60,050 bases of DNA from JAADDG01 sp964450755 (GTDB lineage Bacteria; Campylobacterota; Campylobacteria; Campylobacterales; JAADDG01). Each line of letters opens with the position of its first letter. Positions within the stretch are counted from its first letter, which is position 1. Below are positions 59,811 through 60,050 of the stretch, piece by piece. A program made the translations under genes and the position numbers. The stretch spans positions 1-60,050 of the forward strand of contig CAYVDJ010000118.1 of the NCBI GenBank assembly GCA_964450755.1, read 5' to 3'. Under the pieces are notes generated by a model. It was given only the letters and a program-made list of their open reading frames with translations. It ran no database searches and was not told the origin of the DNA.

Positions 59811-60050
59811 TTAATATCTGTATCTTATATAAAGTCTAACATCTTGAGCTTTTTCGATAGGATTCAGCCCCATTGCTCTTGCTTCATCCATTGTCATAGG
59901 AGTTCCCGTAGCACTTGCAAAAAATCCCTGACTTCCGGTATATTTGTTTTTGATATAGGTATATCTAAGTTGGGCAGTCAATTTCTTGTCTATCAAACCT
60001 TTGTTTAACCAAAATTCATAGGCATCGCCTCTTGTGGCAAGTTTTGATCC
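59811..60050 (-). CDS. DUF3373-type outer membrane protein, N-terminally cut by the window end
   Basis: The C-terminal 79 residues are visible: GDAYEFWLNKGLIDKKLTAQ, RYTYIKNKYTGSQGFF and the final DVRLYIRYRY, alternating strands ending in aromatic Tyr as in outer-membrane beta-barrels. The pattern matches the C-terminus of DUF3373 porin-like proteins of Campylobacterota. Substrate unknown. The start lies outside the window. Confidence 0.75.
   Translation of the reverse strand, partial: GSKLATRGDAYEFWLNKGLIDKKLTAQLRYTYIKNKYTGSQGFFASATGTPMTMDEARAMGLNPIEKAQDVRLYIRYRY

Noticed and set aside
1..60050. tRNA, rRNA, CRISPR array, prophage or insertion sequence
   Set aside because: No cloverleaf with a T-loop consensus, no regularly spaced direct repeats and no transposase, integrase or phage structural gene was seen on either strand.

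Overview
The window is AT-rich, densely packed chromosomal DNA from a Campylobacterota (epsilonproteobacterial) bacterium. Two conserved gene blocks support this. The block [conserved hypothetical]-rsmD-flgI-rod protein-flgM-flgN-flgK has the order of Campylobacter jejuni Cj1460-Cj1466. The block rpiB-small membrane protein-apt-dedA-pepA-ychF resembles Cj0925-Cj0930, here with trpB inserted. A DUF3373-type outer membrane protein, typical of this phylum, closes the window. A full hyp operon including hypX suggests a free-living hydrogen oxidiser that tolerates oxygen. The genus cannot be named from the sequence. I see no rRNA, tRNA or CRISPR array.

Layout. 1-5 kb: flagellar rod/ring/hook genes, with a sigma-54 promoter before flgI and a sigma-28 promoter before flgM. 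5-11.6 kb: a peptide ABC permease, a TIGR02757 protein, an M3 oligopeptidase, purH and a phospholipid acyltransferase fused to a degenerate adenylation-type domain. 11.6-13.5 kb: a Phd/RelE-type toxin-antitoxin pair inserted next to cbiD, which has no ordinary start codon. 13.5-18.6 kb: hypBCDEXA. 18.7-21.5 kb: mlaF, prmC and an M48 protease. 21.6-32.1 kb: a glycine/serine-rich DUF4214 protein divergent from a cytochrome c, an RND metal-efflux operon with two small exported proteins, and a secreted cysteine protease with PKD and ricin repeats. 32.3-37.7 kb: a membrane HhH protein, a short methylthioribose salvage operon, xthA and a cysK-like gene. 37.8-47 kb: one long minus-strand gene run from rpiB through ychF that continues into a GH9 cellulase, a beta-helix protein and a membrane protein. 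47-57.3 kb: three further DUF4214-tailed exported proteins, interrupted by a GatB/YqeY-domain protein, flgH and hpf. 57.4-60 kb: corA, a DASS-family carrier and the DUF3373 porin end.

The main theme is a set of large exported proteins. Four with unrelated front ends (Gly/Ser stalk plus FN3; CSLREA beta-helix; subtilase; LVIVD beta-propeller) end in the same ~235-residue double DUF4214 cassette, which stops within a few residues of the C-terminus. This looks like a shared C-terminal tail for secretion or surface attachment. With the GH9 enzyme, the beta-helix protein and the ricin/PKD protease, it points to substantial investment in extracellular polymer handling or surface construction, unusual for this phylum.
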